DNA of 64,000 bases from Carya illinoinensis (Eukaryota > Streptophyta > Magnoliopsida > Fagales > Juglandaceae): positions 620,001 to 684,000 of the forward strand of contig NC_056752.1 of the NCBI RefSeq assembly GCF_018687715.1, read 5' to 3'. Both the position numbers and the translations under genes were made by a program. The notes beneath the pieces are model-generated. The model ran no database searches and was not told the DNA's origin. It saw nothing but the letters and a program-made list of their open reading frames with translations. The number at the start of each line of letters is the position of its first letter. The first letter of the stretch is position 1. Positions 21,277 through 36,699 of this stretch are shown piece after piece.

Positions 21277-24200
21277 TTAACAACCTTGAAGATCGCGCCA
21301 CCTGAGATAAACCAACCCTGCACGGTAATGAGTGTATGCTCCGGCAACCACTAGTACATGAAATAGTTGGTGGCTGTGCCCTGCAATGTCAAATTTCCCC
21401 GGCATCCATCGTTCAGGAATCCTTGTGGCATAAACAAGCGCTCCAAGCCCATAGAAAGCCCCCATCAGCAACTCGTATCCAAATGTGTGGAGAGCTTCGG
21501 GTTGGCCCCAGAACCAGATGAGCTTGTGCATGATTGGTGCTATCCCACTGAAGCCCATACCACAGAATAGACATGCACGGACTGTACGGAACTTTGGGGT
21601 TTGAAAAACTGGAAGGAGAGAAAACAAAACAGTAGTAATTCCCAAGAGAGTTATAAACCCCAAGTAGAGGTTACAGAAGAAAGGGTTGCACATGAAGGAG
21701 TAGTAGACGGGAGGGTAGAAGGAGGTAGATATAAGGGCAGCAATTCCAGCATAATCAAGCCTGAGCATGATGTACGATAGGCGTTCAGAGGTGCAAGAGA
21801 TGAGGTGGCAGGTGCTGCTCGCTAGCAAGCAAAACATTGCCCCGCCCAAAAATGCAAAAAATGGCCACCGCGTAATTGGTCTCACCATCAAGGGTGCTAG
21901 AATGTTTGCCAATTCTTCCTTCACGCTATGCTGCATTAATAAAAAAGAAGGATAGATTTTTTATGAGTAAAAACAAAGGATACATTAGTTAGTTACGTGT
22001 AGCTTTCGAAAGCAAGTCCATCAATGATATAAAATAAGATAATGAAAGAAAAAAGCCAATCAATGATAATGAAAACAATTAACAGTATATGATTCAGAAT
22101 GACTCATATTTAGTGTGATATTAACTCACAAAAAATCCATGGTTTCAGGTATAATCTTCGTCTATGTAATATACCCTAACCAAGAACCTGTTGTCCAACA
22201 CATTTGTGTGAGAACTAGTGACAGTGATAATTAGTGTATCAGGCCATTTATAAAGAAGGGGAAAAAAGTCTCAATGGTCGAATAAAACAAACACAAAAAA
22301 GCTGATTTAATGAAGACTTATAAACAGTTAGTGACAGCATTGTGAAAGAATCAACCACTTAAAGATATGAACTACCAGCATCAAATAGGTTCACAAACCT
22401 GCCTTCAAGTTCAAGCTACGGTTTGGTGAATATAGCCCCAGATAAAGAAATCAGGCCAAATGTTTTACAAGACATTTTTTTAGTAGTGTCTTTGGTGGAG
22501 AAGCTTCAAACTATAAAGTTCATACATTAATCCTCTTCCACCTTTTTTTTTTTCCCTATCAAAATCATGAGCATCAAGAAACCTTTGAAAGGAAAGTCTC
22601 TGAAATACTGCCAAACCACATCCATCCACACAACAATAACTACAAGTTCAAGGAATTCTGCAGTGGCAAAACTGCTGTAAAGCCATGAAGGCCGATTCTA
22701 CTAAAAAAAACTCTGAGAAAGACATTGTGAGAAAGAAGCTGCCATAAAGCCAGATTTTAGTAAAAGAACTTGATGAAAAACATATGTAATTATCTACATC
22801 AATTAAAAAAATCATGCAGGTGACTGCATTTGAGTGCTTAGGGAAAAAGCATTACCAAAACGCATACATCAGTATAGTTGCCACTGGAAAATCGCTCAGG
22901 CAAACAATTATATAGGAGCTCCCTAATATGCCAACCCGAGAGTGATGGAAGATAATCCATTGAAGGTAATGTAGTCTTTAACTCCTCCCTAAGCCCGTGC
23001 AGATCAGGCATGTTGGGCAAGGAGGGGAGGCATGTCCTGAGTTCTGCATGCACTTTGTGAAGGTCAGCCTTTTTCAGCACATCAGGAAAACGCTGTAGAG
23101 TGTGAAGATCCACAACCTTTGGAACCTTCATTGCAGTGTAAATGGTCAGGGAAAGGAAGAGGAAGAACCCGATCAAATGCCTGTACAAAATGCATGAGTT
23201 TAATGAAAAGAAACTTGGAGGGGGAGGGGATCCTTGTATCTTTCTGAACCGCAAATCAAGCAACAATCATATATCAACGCACATTAGTGAACATAGGTAA
23301 ATTAGTAAATGTGTTATAGAAAAAATTCGAAAGCAAAGCATTATACAGCATAAACAAATTTAATACCACAGTCAACCCACTGCATCTGTCCAAATGTTAT
23401 GCATTTTTGAATTTAACATCATCTTTTTTCTTGGTAAATGTGGTATGTACTCATGCACCAAAGGGGATACTCTAACAAAATAATACAGTCAATCACAATT
23501 AGCACTTCTGTTATTTTTTAGATAAATACAACTCACCAACCCACAAGATTGATCCTAAGACCTCCTCTAAGCTCGTTTATGGGGTCAGAAAATGCAACTT
23601 AGTCCCATTGATAGCCTTTCAGCTTTTCATATTCTCTCTTCTATCGTCTTATATGTCATTTTGATCAATTCTATAACCATCAACTTCCCTACTAACCAAA
23701 AATATCAATAAACCCATATTAGGCAAGAATGTTTTGGGTGCTACAAATAACCTTGTATCTGGTTGACTGTCTTCACTAAATCACATTCAATTATAACTGA
23801 AGTAAAACATCTTATCTGTTCTAAGATTGTCATTGATACCTTAAGTCTTACTAACTTTGGGAACAATGTCTGTGCGTAAGCGTATTTATTCCATTTGTTT
23901 TCCTTTCAAGGAACAATATTTAATAAAGAAATTGATGGTCCTCTTCCCAACAACTCTCATTTCCAAACAAAAGATTATGCACACAACTAAAATACTTCTT
24001 TCCCCACATGTCTGATAGAGCACTGGCATTGGCTTAGCTAAATGCCAATACGTCTTAAAAATTTGAAGGAATATGGGTTAAATGAGCTGCATTGGAGTAG
24101 TCAAATAGTGGGAACTTCACATATAAGCTATAGTATTTCCAAAGCTTTCTTTATATTTGGATCTGCACTGTTCATCTTCAAAAGAAATATTTTATTCCAA

Positions 24201-24858
24201 AATATCATACCCAACTACTCCATAACAATTCCCACATTTTTCATCTTCAAAAGTGATATATTCAAAAGTGATATTTATTCCAAAATATCATACCCACGTT
24301 TTCCACAATAATTTAAGTAAAAATTAAATTATTAATTAATAAATAGTTAGTGTAGCTGCAAAATATGAAAAAAATAAAAATATTATTATTAAAAAAATAT
24401 TTTTTTATTATTATTTTGACTAATCCAATGTAGGCTATGGCTTGAATAATTTTGAATTTATGAAAAATATGTACTTTTAGGTAAATTTTGGAGATTACTT
24501 AGATGAAATCAATGCTAAGGCTCTAAATTGCTTCTATTAAAATTAAAATATGATGAATCCATGAAACTCTTTTTAAGATGAGGAAACGGTGAACTTACGT
24601 CCAAACATTCAGTGTCTCATTGTGAATGGAAAAGATGCTAAGCAGGGCCTGCTTCAACGGCCACTCGGACCGGTAATGGCCAACAACGAAGTCATTGTCC
24701 CTCAAATAACCAGGCAAAGAGTGGTACTCAACCAGCTGGTACTTCACCTTCTTCCACCATCTCTTCCCTTTCCCTTCCTCTGAAGAACGTGTCTGATGAT
24801 TATCCAATTCTTCAGAAGATAACTTTATATCCGCACCGCTTTGATGAGCATCATCCAT
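21277..24858 (-). CDS. HHP4: Heptahelical transmembrane protein (PAQR / adiponectin-receptor-like), HHP4 type
   Basis: Three exons on the minus strand: 24858-24599, 23180-22856, 21930-21277. They total 1239 nt, or 412 aa, in consistent phase. The hydrophilic N-terminus carries a WWKKVKYQLVEYHSLPGYLR motif and FSIHNETLNVWTHLIGFF, typical of plant HHPs. A soluble loop with TCLPSLPNMPDLHGLREEL separates helix 1 from the rest. Exon 3 holds the remaining helices and the conserved PAQR metal-site histidines: H237 in SSTCHLISC, and H382, H386 and H396 in GHSHQLFHVLVVAGAYTH. Plant HHPs are membrane proteins linked to hormone, sugar and stress responses; the biochemical activity in plants is not settled. 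HHP4 is preferred over HHP5 because of the Arabidopsis neighbourhood. Intron 1 carries a foldback element. The 5' UTR may contain another intron that I did not resolve. Confidence 0.93.
24016..24525. mobile_element. Probable hAT-like MITE in intron 1 of the HHP4-like gene
   Basis: The left end TAGAGCACTGGCATTGGC and the right end (read inverted) TAGAGCCTTAGCATTGATT form an imperfect inverted repeat, and the interior is AT-rich and non-coding. No clear 8-bp target duplication is visible, so the superfamily is a guess from terminal similarity. Confidence 0.5.
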
Positions 24859-27800
24859 CGTTTGATCAACCTAGCAAACAAAACTAACTAAAACAACCAA
24901 AGAATGGAACAATGCTCTGTTTGGTCGCCGAGAAAATGGTGGGAAATTAAAGGAGAGAAAGAAAACCCAATATTCTAAAGCTTTTAATTTTCATCAAGTA
25001 AAGCTCCAGCTCAGCATGTTACAGCAGACCCGGTTGGCATTAATTACAAGTTTTAGTTCTTTTCAAATAAAAGCAACGGAAAATTAAACCGGTAAAAGGA
25101 TTTCGTTTTGGTCTATTTTTTAACTAGAGAAACAATAGATTTGCAAAGAAAGAAAATGGGAGAAAAACAAAAGAGGGCACCTTAAATTGGAGAACCAGCA
25201 GCTGAAAAAGAAAGAAGCCCCAGAAGACAATTCTTCGAGTGATCCTTTATATAACAAATACAATTAAGAATTCCAGGCGGAGATTCAACTACAGGTGATC
25301 ACTGAGATCAGAATTGGAAATCAAATGGTGACAAAGTGCGCGGCTTGGTCGATAATTCTTGGCGGTTGGAAATACCGACGATATTTATGAAGAGAAGAGA
25401 TTCTTCAAACAGATGCGGAGATGCCAAGGCGGGGGATTCTTCGACTGTCGACATATATCTATACACACATGCAGGTGACGTGTTCCTAAAAGAATTCGGA
25501 GTTTTTGGACCATTACATTTGTGGACCCCATATACTGTGCTAATTTGGTACTGCCTTGTCCATCAGTTTTGGAGGCTAATTGTGGAGTCAGTTACCGATT
25601 ACGACCGTTGGATCGTTGGAGTTTATACATGTGCGTTAAGATCGGTAGTTTAAGAAATTAAGAAGATTTGATCGGATCAGTACTCAAAAGCTAGTTTTAA
25701 ATTTCGAAAGTCTCTTAATGGAAATGTTTCGTTCTTATTTTTGGAGCTTTTGTTTTTTGTTTTGTCGGTGGTGTCCCATAGGCAATGGCATAAATAGGGT
25801 GGTTGGATGGGAAGAACATGGACAAGGATTGAGTAGGTTGAGGTTATTTGTTCAAAACTAAATCATCTTGTTGTCAATAAAAACTACATCTTCTAATCTC
25901 ATTTTATGTGTTTTAAGTGGATAATATGGAGTTTTTTTTAATAGAGAAACTCTTATTTCAACTAGCTTAGAGAATCCCCTGTAACCGGACATGTATTTTA
26001 ATAAAAAAAAAAATTCATTTTTCGTACTTCTCTTCGTTTCGTTCTCTCCCTCCCCATCCTCTCTCTCTCTCTCTCCATTTAATTTTTAATCGACTGACGT
26101 GGTCAGTTGATTTCTCGGCAGTTCTCCACCATCGGTTGTAGATAGTAAAACTGTTTTTAAAAATATCTAGATAGATTTTTTTTTTTTTTTTTTCCTTTGG
26201 TTAAAATTAATAAATACTGTAGAACTCAGGTCCTACCGAGAATTGGAAGTAATCTTTATCCTTGTTAATTCTTATTGATGGTTTAAAACTATAGCAGGTG
26301 GCAAGTGAAGTACAAAACTCTCACGGGCTCTTCAAAACTAACAAAACTCTCACGGGCTTTTCTACTACTTGCTTTCGGACCATATGTGGCATGGACTGAC
26401 CGCACAACTAAATTACTCACTCTGGACAAAAGGTATCGAATCCAACTCACTCATTGCTGCAAATTGAACATATATTTTGAAGAATTTCAACTTTTCTCTT
26501 TAGCCATCCAACTCTACCATTAAAAAAAAAAATGATGTCCTTTTGGAAAATTTGTATTTTCTGTGATAACAATATGGTTCAAATATTGACTTCAAAACAA
26601 AAACGCAAACCATACCCATTTACATGCCATTGCTACTTTTGGGCCGAAATAAAAAAGGTCCACATAAACTTAACAAATTCGCGAATAATTCGATATCCAC
26701 TCATTATGCAATGGATATGGTTAATATTTGAAATTTCGAACAATCATAGCACCGACAGTTCTGTACTACATATTCCATTCCAAAATATATATATATATAT
26801 ATCTATGTACTACATATGCTGTCTCATGCCATGGGCTATTTGAACCCTACCATTTGATCGCATAGTGTTACTCCTATCATATTTTATATATTTTAAAATT
26901 ATATTTAATTATTTATTATTTTATTTTATTCTTATTAAACTAATTAAGTTGTTTTACTTATTATCTATATACCACATATTTTTTATAAAAAAAATAAAAA
27001 AAAATTAAAATAGATATAATGTATAAGAATAATAAGTAAAAAATTATTCTTATTTATATATTTATAAAAGAAAAATTATTCGCATTCTTTGCCATAATGA
27101 TTCTATCATTCATGGATTCAAGATCCATACTAAGTGACTCCTTAAAAAATTAGAAAAGATAAACACATGACGTCCATTCTACAACGATTATTAAATAATT
27201 AATGCCGTGTGAAAGATTTATGCCACGCCGAGGTGATATTAAATTATCTATAAATAATTAATTTATAAATAATAATAAATAACAGTCGCACGTGATGATA
27301 TAATTAGTCACACAAAGCCTTATAAAGATAAAATGATAGGGATCCATTTGGGAGCTCCCACTTTTAATTTTTTTATTAACTTCTTTTAACTTAGTAATTA
27401 CGAAATTAATTTTTAATAATATTTTGATTTTTTTTCTTTTTTAAAAAATATTTAACAATATTTAAAAAATAATGTAAAAAAAATTTAAAAAAATAAAACT
27501 CAAAAGTCAAAAATGATGAGCCCCAGCGGGACACCACCCTATGCGAACATTATACGTTAATCTAGACATCCTTGAATTCGGTGGAATCTTTTCCTCTTTT
27601 GCACGTATTCTCTCTGAACCAATTCATGTTTTAATGCAATCTGCCTCTCAGTTCAACGTTGGCATAGTTTGGTTTTGATTTAATAATTATAATTTTTGTA
27701 AATTTTTATATAAAATATAATTAATTAATTAATTTTTAAATTTTTAAAAAATAATTAATATTAAAAAATAATATTTTAATAATATTTTATTTAATTTTTA

Positions 27801-29333
27801 ATAAAAATATTAAATCTATTTAAACTGTAGAGGCCAAAATCTATTCTTTGGGTATCGTGTATTTCGCTGATTCTTCTGATCAATTGTGACGAAATCCAAA
27901 AAGACGTGACACCACACGTGTTTCACGTCCACGGCTAGCAAACCCAATATGCTTTTATGGAGGCAACTGGTGAAGTGAAACTTCCTTTCTCAACATCATT
28001 CACGCTTTCTTGCACTCACGTGAATCAACGCAAGGAACTCGAGCCATAGAAAAAAAGACACTGATATATTATCCTTTCTAGTTTAATGCCAATGTCTGTC
28101 CTGCCCTACAGCAAGCTCCTAGGATCCTTCCGTGTCTCTTGTCTTTTATTGCACTCCTGTTTTAATGTATTCAACTTCAGCTCCATTGCATGCCTATAAA
28201 ATTTATTCTGTGAATATAATGTTTAGATTCAGCGCAAATCTCGCCAAACCGAACTGAAGGGAGGGAGGGTGAGGAGGAAGAAGTGCTAGAAATTTGATTT
28301 GCAAATCAGGCCCATCTTGGAGATAACTTCCTCTCTTTGCAATTGCATGAGTGAGAATTCTACTTAGAATCCTCAGCTAATTGGGATATGTGTGAAAATA
28401 ATCATGTGATGTACTGATCTTGTAAGCAATAGGGTCCTGTTGCCTGATGGGTCTTGTCTGTTTGAATGACTACGATCCTCTCCCTTTCATGGGGGTTACA
28501 TGCCAAAATGTTGTTGCATGACGTTATAGGCATGTCAGGTTTGAGGACTATAATTTCCTTTATTTGTAGCATGAAATATCCATATTTTGTAACACTAAAA
28601 ATAAATACTAGAACAGAGAAAGAACAGCATAAAAAAACCCTATTATATGGCATCTGATCTGGTGGGCAATTTTTGTCTGTTCCAAAGAAGCATTTTAAGC
28701 GCATGTTTCAAGTGCATGATCTGTGTGAAACAGCTAAATTATTCTATAATTTCCATCGATGTGAGTGGATCATATAATAATTAGCCAACCGAGACAAACA
28801 AATAATGTCCCTTTTTTTGGGGGGTTGGATGAGTGGGGGCTCTTTCTAAAACAATAGTAATATTTCTTCATGGGAAAAGGTTAAATGATAAGTTATGTTA
28901 TATATAGTCATTTTTACGTATTTTTTGTGTACTCTACTAATGCAATCAGTCAAAATAGTTATTTTATATTAAAAAAATAATGCAATCAATCACATCATTA
29001 GAATGTACAAGAAATATGCAAAAGTAATTACACATAAAATTTTTGATATTTTTATAGACAGGTAAAAAGTAAATGAGGTGTTGGATTGACATTTTTAAGG
29101 AAGAAAAATAGAATCTGTCCAACACAAGATAAATAATGTCAATCATCATTATTGTTCGCATATGTTAAAAAACTTGCTTCATAATCATCTTACAACGCAG
29201 TAGTAACAAGAGAAAAAACCTTCAAAGAATCGAAGAAATAGTAGGAAGAAGGAAAAGACCCAAAAAAAAAAAAAAAAGAGAACCGTTTTAGTACTTTCAG
29301 CAAAAGTTCAAATCGTTGATTATTAGCTTGACT
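24859..29333. other. Intergenic region between HHP4-like and cyclin D genes
   Basis: No supported gene. It contains the upstream region of the HHP4-like gene (to about 25300), a CT tract near 26060, a TA tract at 26790, and very AT-rich sequence at 26880-27060 and 27660-27820. Foldback candidates lie at 27337-27541 and about 28880-29030. The open frame at 25336-25653 has no recognisable similarity. The last few hundred bases should be the 3' UTR of the cyclin gene. Confidence 0.55.
27337..27541. mobile_element. Possible foldback element (TAGGG termini)
   Basis: TAGGGATCCATTTGGGAGCT on the left and the inverted TAGGGTGGTGTCCCGCTGGG on the right frame an AT-rich palindromic core that contains TTAGTAATTACGAAATTAAT. 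The inverted repeat is imperfect, and family membership with the 19208 and 5596 elements is inferred from the shared core phrase. Confidence 0.4.
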
Positions 29334-31167
<1,834 letters not shown>

Positions 31168-34100
31168 CGTTTTCCGATCACTCTCTGTTTCACGGCTCGG
31201 TCAGGAATTTATGGAGTTGATTCTAATAGGGTGGCTAAGCCAAGCCCTGTCCGAAGATTTATTAATTATGAAGTGGGAGAGTGAGATGACACGGCAGCTT
31301 GGCTGATGAAAGTGAGCCCTACAGGATTTTGCATGAAGCTTCGTTGAAAGATGGCCAAAATTTGAGTAGGGCCAATTCTTGTATTGTATTTTCCCGGAAT
31401 AAAGACTTTATTAAGCCCTGTTTTATATCATTAATTAATTAAATCCATATCTTAGCAACCCTCTGAGATACCTGACGTCCTTATTTCTTAATGATTCATT
31501 GTACCAATCTACGGGAAAACTTGGAAGCACAAAATCACTGTACTTTGAATGAGAGGAGTAATGTCCTTTGAGTTGGTAAGTACTCACGTAGCAAGCAAGC
31601 ATTAATCGTCATTTAGCGGTCAACAACTCATGTGCATTCCCCTGACATATCTCTCTTGCTGTAAGTGGGGTACATACATAATTAGCATAACAACAAATTA
31701 GAAGAGGTTTGCTCACTTGACTGAATCATATGAGGATGCATATCCACCTAATTATGGATACCAAACTAAGCGTACCCTCCAAACAACTATTTGATACCAT
31801 ATCAAATTTTGGAACTTCTAACAGTACTTGAGCTCCTCCTTATTGGCATCAACATGATATTGAATTAGCGTCTGCCTTTTCAGACATGATTAACAGTGAT
31901 CTTTTAATTTCATGTTTAGATTGTAAGTTGAGATGATATGAGTTAAAATATTGTTAGAATATTATTTTTTTAATATTATTTTTATTTTGAGATTTGAAAA
32001 AGTTAAATTTTTTATTATATTTTGTATAAAAATTTAGAAAAGTTATAATGATTAAATGAGATGAGAGATTTTTTTGTATCCAAACCTTCATTTAGAGTCA
32101 TGACATTGTGAATAAAACTATCTTGGCATACACCCACTTAAACAAATTTGTGAGGTTTTCATCAACAACATTTAATCAAAATTTAACTAATTTTCCTCGT
32201 TATATTGCAGCTTGTTACCTTTTTTTTTTTTTTTTTTTTTTTTTTTAGGGGTCAAGAATAGTGGAATCTGATCAACCATATGTTGGGCTGTAAATGAACT
32301 TATTTGTTCAATACTCCGCTTGATACTTATCTGATTAAACTCGAATCGAATTCGACTCATAAAAAAAAAAAAAAAAAAACTTACTTGTAAAAGCAGATAT
32401 CCGCTCATTAGTAAATGATATATATCTGACTAAACTCAATTGTACTCCAGTAAGACTCGTTAAGGCCCTCTCATATATGCTTGACTCAACTCATTAGCTT
32501 GACTCGATTAAAATTCATTAATATATTGATAAATATATACATATATATATATAAACACAATATTTTTTATAATTAAATATATAGTATATAACCTAATAAC
32601 TTATACCTAGTCACTTGTGCCTATATAATATATATTGAATATACTTCATCACTATATTTTATAATTTGTACAATAGTAGTCAATAATATTTAATAATTTT
32701 ATATACTAATACGTGGAAACTATATATGAAATATTGATATATTCTATAATATTAGATTAGTAATTTACTTAGGCATATAATATATTGGTATTATGGATAA
32801 AACATCAGCTAATTGAATATTAATAATTTATAAATTTTTTTACAATTTTTTAATTCAATAAAGGTTCTACTTATTAGTTATAAAATTCTATTAAATTTAT
32901 ATTTATATATTTTATTTATCTAATTTTTTAATTATTAAATTTTATTTAAAAAAATAAAAAATAAACAACTAACTCGAGCTTGGGTCGATGGAGTACAGCC
33001 CTAAGGTCCATATGAAGCCCAACTAGCGTGATTGATGGGCACTGTAGTACAAACTGCAGCCTCATTAAATCGGGTCAATGGTCGTCGCATATTGGAGATG
33101 GACATGAAGAAGCCCATATAAATTACGTTTTGAGTCAAAAAGAGATTGGTATTACTGTGAGGGAGCCGACATAACCAAAACAGGTATTTGAAATTTTAAA
33201 TAATTACGATTGGACCCATAAAAAAGAGAGGTGAATTTGGACACGCCTTCTTGCCCACAATAATATCGATACTGACTGGCTAATCATTCTCAGTGGAGAG
33301 TGGATGATTGATGGAAATAATGGGTTTTTAAGGTCATGGAAGCACAACTCGTAATCTGGTATAAATTCATTGTGAGGGCCGTGGTGGCTGCCTTGGTGCT
33401 CTTTTACCCTCCAATAATATATTCATGGTTTCAAATACAACAGCCCAACTATTTTGTTTGGTAAAAGGACTTGATATTGGTGTATATGAAACAACCTAAA
33501 TTCGTTACAATCCCACTTTCACCCTCACCCAAAGCCTTTGCTTAGGATTTGGTTGAATTTATACTCAATTTTGCAACAATTTTCTTTCAATGTATGGCAT
33601 TGGAGAGTCATCAAGAAACTTATATATTTAAATAATATATTCAATTACTTAAATGGGTTGTGGGCTATAAAGATTAAAAAGATACTGAAAATCAAGGAGA
33701 GGCGTTGCCGGTGCTATACTTACATATAAAGAATAATGTTAAAGACTCTAATATCCGGTTGTCCTTTTTGCTTAGAGATAAAGATATATTCAATTCAATT
33801 CAATAATGAACAATCCCTTGCATAATGATGAGGTAAGCATCCATTACAGACCATAATATAATAGACCCTACTCCCACCGCTAAGTGCACAATACAGAAGA
33901 AACCAAAAGTAACCCCAACTCCAAACTTGGAAGGAACTGACAAAAACCAAAAGAAGATTTGATGAGAGAGAGAAGAAAGCCAGCAAGCTTGGGGGGGAAG
34001 AATCGATCAGGAATCTTACGTCTTTCAATCGCTCAATCACATCCCCAATTTTTGAGTGAGCATGCATCAAAACCTGCTCCAATTTAAAACTCAACTACTA

Positions 34101-34954
34101 ACTACATGAGCATGAGCATTCAAATCTACAAAAACAAAAAAACATATTCATAAATAACTACAACGTGCCGTTTCTTGTCAGATCAATGGCCGATTACGAC
34201 ACTCGAATTGAATTTAGATCCCACACCCAGGCCAGGCCAGGCCCGGCCCGGCCCCACGCTGACTCCCCCTCCTCACATACGCACACGCACTCTCTGTCTC
34301 TCTCTGGTACAACTACAAGTCACCAGTCATACCTATGGACGCAACCCCGGCCAGGTGTTTTTGCAGATCTAACACGTCTCAACCAAAAATTAAAAATTTA
34401 TGTTCCTCTTCTTCGATTACCTTTTATTTCGATCTCATTCATTTATATAATTATTAAATATGATTTAAAGCACTCCCAAGGCCCGACACTACCTCCATAT
34501 ATAGTTATATACCCCATTTAATTCCCTTTCCTTTTCATATATATATATATATAGATATATTCCAGCCACCTCATCACCTTAATTACCCTTTGTTTTTCTT
34601 CTCTCTGATCAACTCAATCATTAGAGACAATTTTAAGGTCCTCTTAATTAGTAATAATACTAGTATCAATACTCCTACTATATATATAATTATCTCTCAA
34701 CCTATTTATTACACAATACACACCCATAAGAATCACGTCCCTTATCTTCACCCCGAGTACTTGTTTAGCCGTTCTTTGATTTCACCGCTCTCAACGCACC
34801 CAAACTTACACCAAACGCTCTCTTACCGACGCACTAACTAATACCCCGGCCAGAGCTTCCTACATATTTCATTCCGCGGAACATTAAAGGCACCGTCTTC
34901 GATCTGTTTCAACTTATATCATTGTAGTACGTACGTTCACGGAGCTTTGGCGCT
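31168..34954. other. Intergenic region between cyclin D and PADRE genes
   Basis: No supported gene. The two flanking genes diverge, so both promoters lie here. It contains a foldback MITE at 31914-32085, T and A runs at 32220-32246 and 32361-32379, and AT-rich sequence to about 32960. A (TA)n tract at 34537-34556 is about 400 bp upstream of the PADRE start. Confidence 0.55.
31914..32085. mobile_element. Foldback MITE of a type common in Fagales
   Basis: The element starts GTTTAGATTGTAAGTTGAGA and ends GATTTTTTTGTATCCAAAC, so its termini are inverted repeats (GTTTGGATAC... when inverted). The inside has GAGATGATATGAG near one end and ATGAGATGAGAG near the other, around an A/T-rich core. I recall near-identical repeats in walnut and oak sequences; that recollection is not verified here. 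Confidence 0.7.
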
Positions 34955-36699
34955 ATGGGGAATTGTCAGGCTGCAGAGGCGGCGACTGTGGTTATTCAAC
35001 ACCCCGGCAACAAGATCGAGAGAGTTTACTGGTCGCTTAGCGCTCATGAGGTCATGACTTCCAACCCCGGACACTACGTCGCGCTCCTGGTCACCTCCCC
35101 CACCGCCAAGTCCGACAACGGTACGCCTTTGAAGCAGCTCAAGCTTCTCCGACCGGACGACACCTTGCTCATCGGACACGTTTACCGTTTGATTAGCTTT
35201 GAAGGTAACTACGTACAAATTATAATATATGCAAAAAACAGTACTGAATCTAACTACCATTTTCAATATATAATATTTGTTCCACGAACACACATATCTC
35301 AGATGTGTTGAAGGAGTTTGCTGCGAAGAAGTGCGTGAAACTGGGCAAGTTGCTCGAGAGAGGAGGTTTTGGGGTTGAAACAATGAGGAAGGAGTCGGGT
35401 GGTTCGGATCCGAAATCGAAATTCGATAACTCCAGTTCTGCTAAGGTACACATTTCCAGTTACAACCCCTTAGTCCATTTCTTTTTTCCATTAAATTTTT
35501 GTTTTTTTCGGCCGTGGTGCTTGGATTATGAAGGACAGGAGAATCTTTACTTTTTAGCCTTTTACGTAGAAAAGGCATTGTTTATAATTATTTAGTCCAC
35601 AAAAGTTAAATGATATTACAAGGAAAAATAATAGCAAAAAAGGCTTGATATTATTTGTGTGTTGGGAAGGAAATATGGATGATGATTTTCTCGATCATGG
35701 CTTCGTTCGGAAGAATCTCGTGGGTTCGTCTGAGATTTCCTTAAATAAAATCCTTATAATAAATACGCAAAACTGGGAAATTAAATTCTGCAGCTAGCGG
35801 ATCTAGAAATTTATCATTAGTGTCCACCTACATACATAAAAGTTATGATGATGAAATAATTCTGATCACTTGAAGATATGTTAGTCATATATAAAAGATG
35901 TAAAAAGAGAAGAATCGAATAATAAAAGATATGTTAGTCATGTTAATTCATAAGTAATTCATGAGTCAATCACATCAATTTCGATGCATGCATGCATGGT
36001 TTGTTTAAAACGACGGTGGGAATTAGTACCTGCATGCGTTTATAAATCTGTTAATTAATTTCTCGCTACCTGTTCACTTCAAACCGCCCTTTTATCACTT
36101 TTGCCGAAAAGAAATTATCACGCGCAAGCTAGCTGCCATAGCTCTTCCCCACTTGGTCATGATCTTTTTGTTCTTTAGCATCTCTTTCATTGAATTGAAT
36201 ACTTTATTCTGTGGACTGTGCGTGCGTGGGCCATTGAACCGAAAAGTAGCTTGATCATATACAACAATATATGCTAATTCAAAGATAATGTTTATTATGC
36301 ATATAGGTTATAAGCTGATAGGTAGCAAATTTCTATGCATATATAATTTAAGTAGTGATGCTTTTGGTTGACGACATCTTTTTTTTTTTTTTTTTTTATG
36401 GTGGGATGATGAATCCTCGATCGCACTTTTTCTGGAGTTTTTGAATTGGTTTCGAAAACTTTTTGCTAGTTTTTATTTTTATTTTTTAATGAATTGTGAG
36501 TCTCATTGGCGTAAAATAGCAAGGGTCATGTTTAATATCCGTGCCTGTCTCTCTCACACAGATGGAGCAGCAGGAGGTTCACCGCCTGGGAAGCAACGGT
36601 GGCAGTGACAGCAGTAGCATGAGAGGCGTGGGTAGGCTTTATGGTGGTGGGGGGCAGTGGAGGCCAGCCTTGCACAGCATCGCTGAGGTTGGAACTTGA
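34955..36699 (+). CDS. DUF4228 / PADRE domain protein
   Basis: Three exons: 34955-35204, 35303-35445, 36562-36699. They total 531 nt, or 176 aa. The start is MGNCQAAEAATVV, with Gly2 suitable for N-myristoylation and Cys4 for palmitoylation. The PADRE domain continues with KIERVYWSLSAHEVM, NPGHYVALLV, KQLKLLRPDDTLLIGHVYRL, ISFEDVLKEFAAKKCVKLGK and LLERGG. A Ser/Gly-rich, low-complexity tail ends at the TGA. PADRE proteins are plant-specific, mostly small, and many respond transcriptionally to pathogens and abiotic stress; their molecular role is not established. The second intron is about 1.1 kb. The 5' leader upstream of 34955 is AC- and CT-rich and contains no obvious upstream ATG with a long frame. 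Confidence 0.92.

Noticed and set aside
25336..25653. 105-codon plus-strand frame upstream of the HHP4-like gene
   Set aside because: No similarity recognised, no splice context and atypical composition. Treated as chance.
34937..35383. 148-codon minus-strand frame across the PADRE gene
   Set aside because: Antisense to exon 1 and crosses an intron. A shadow of the PADRE coding sequence.
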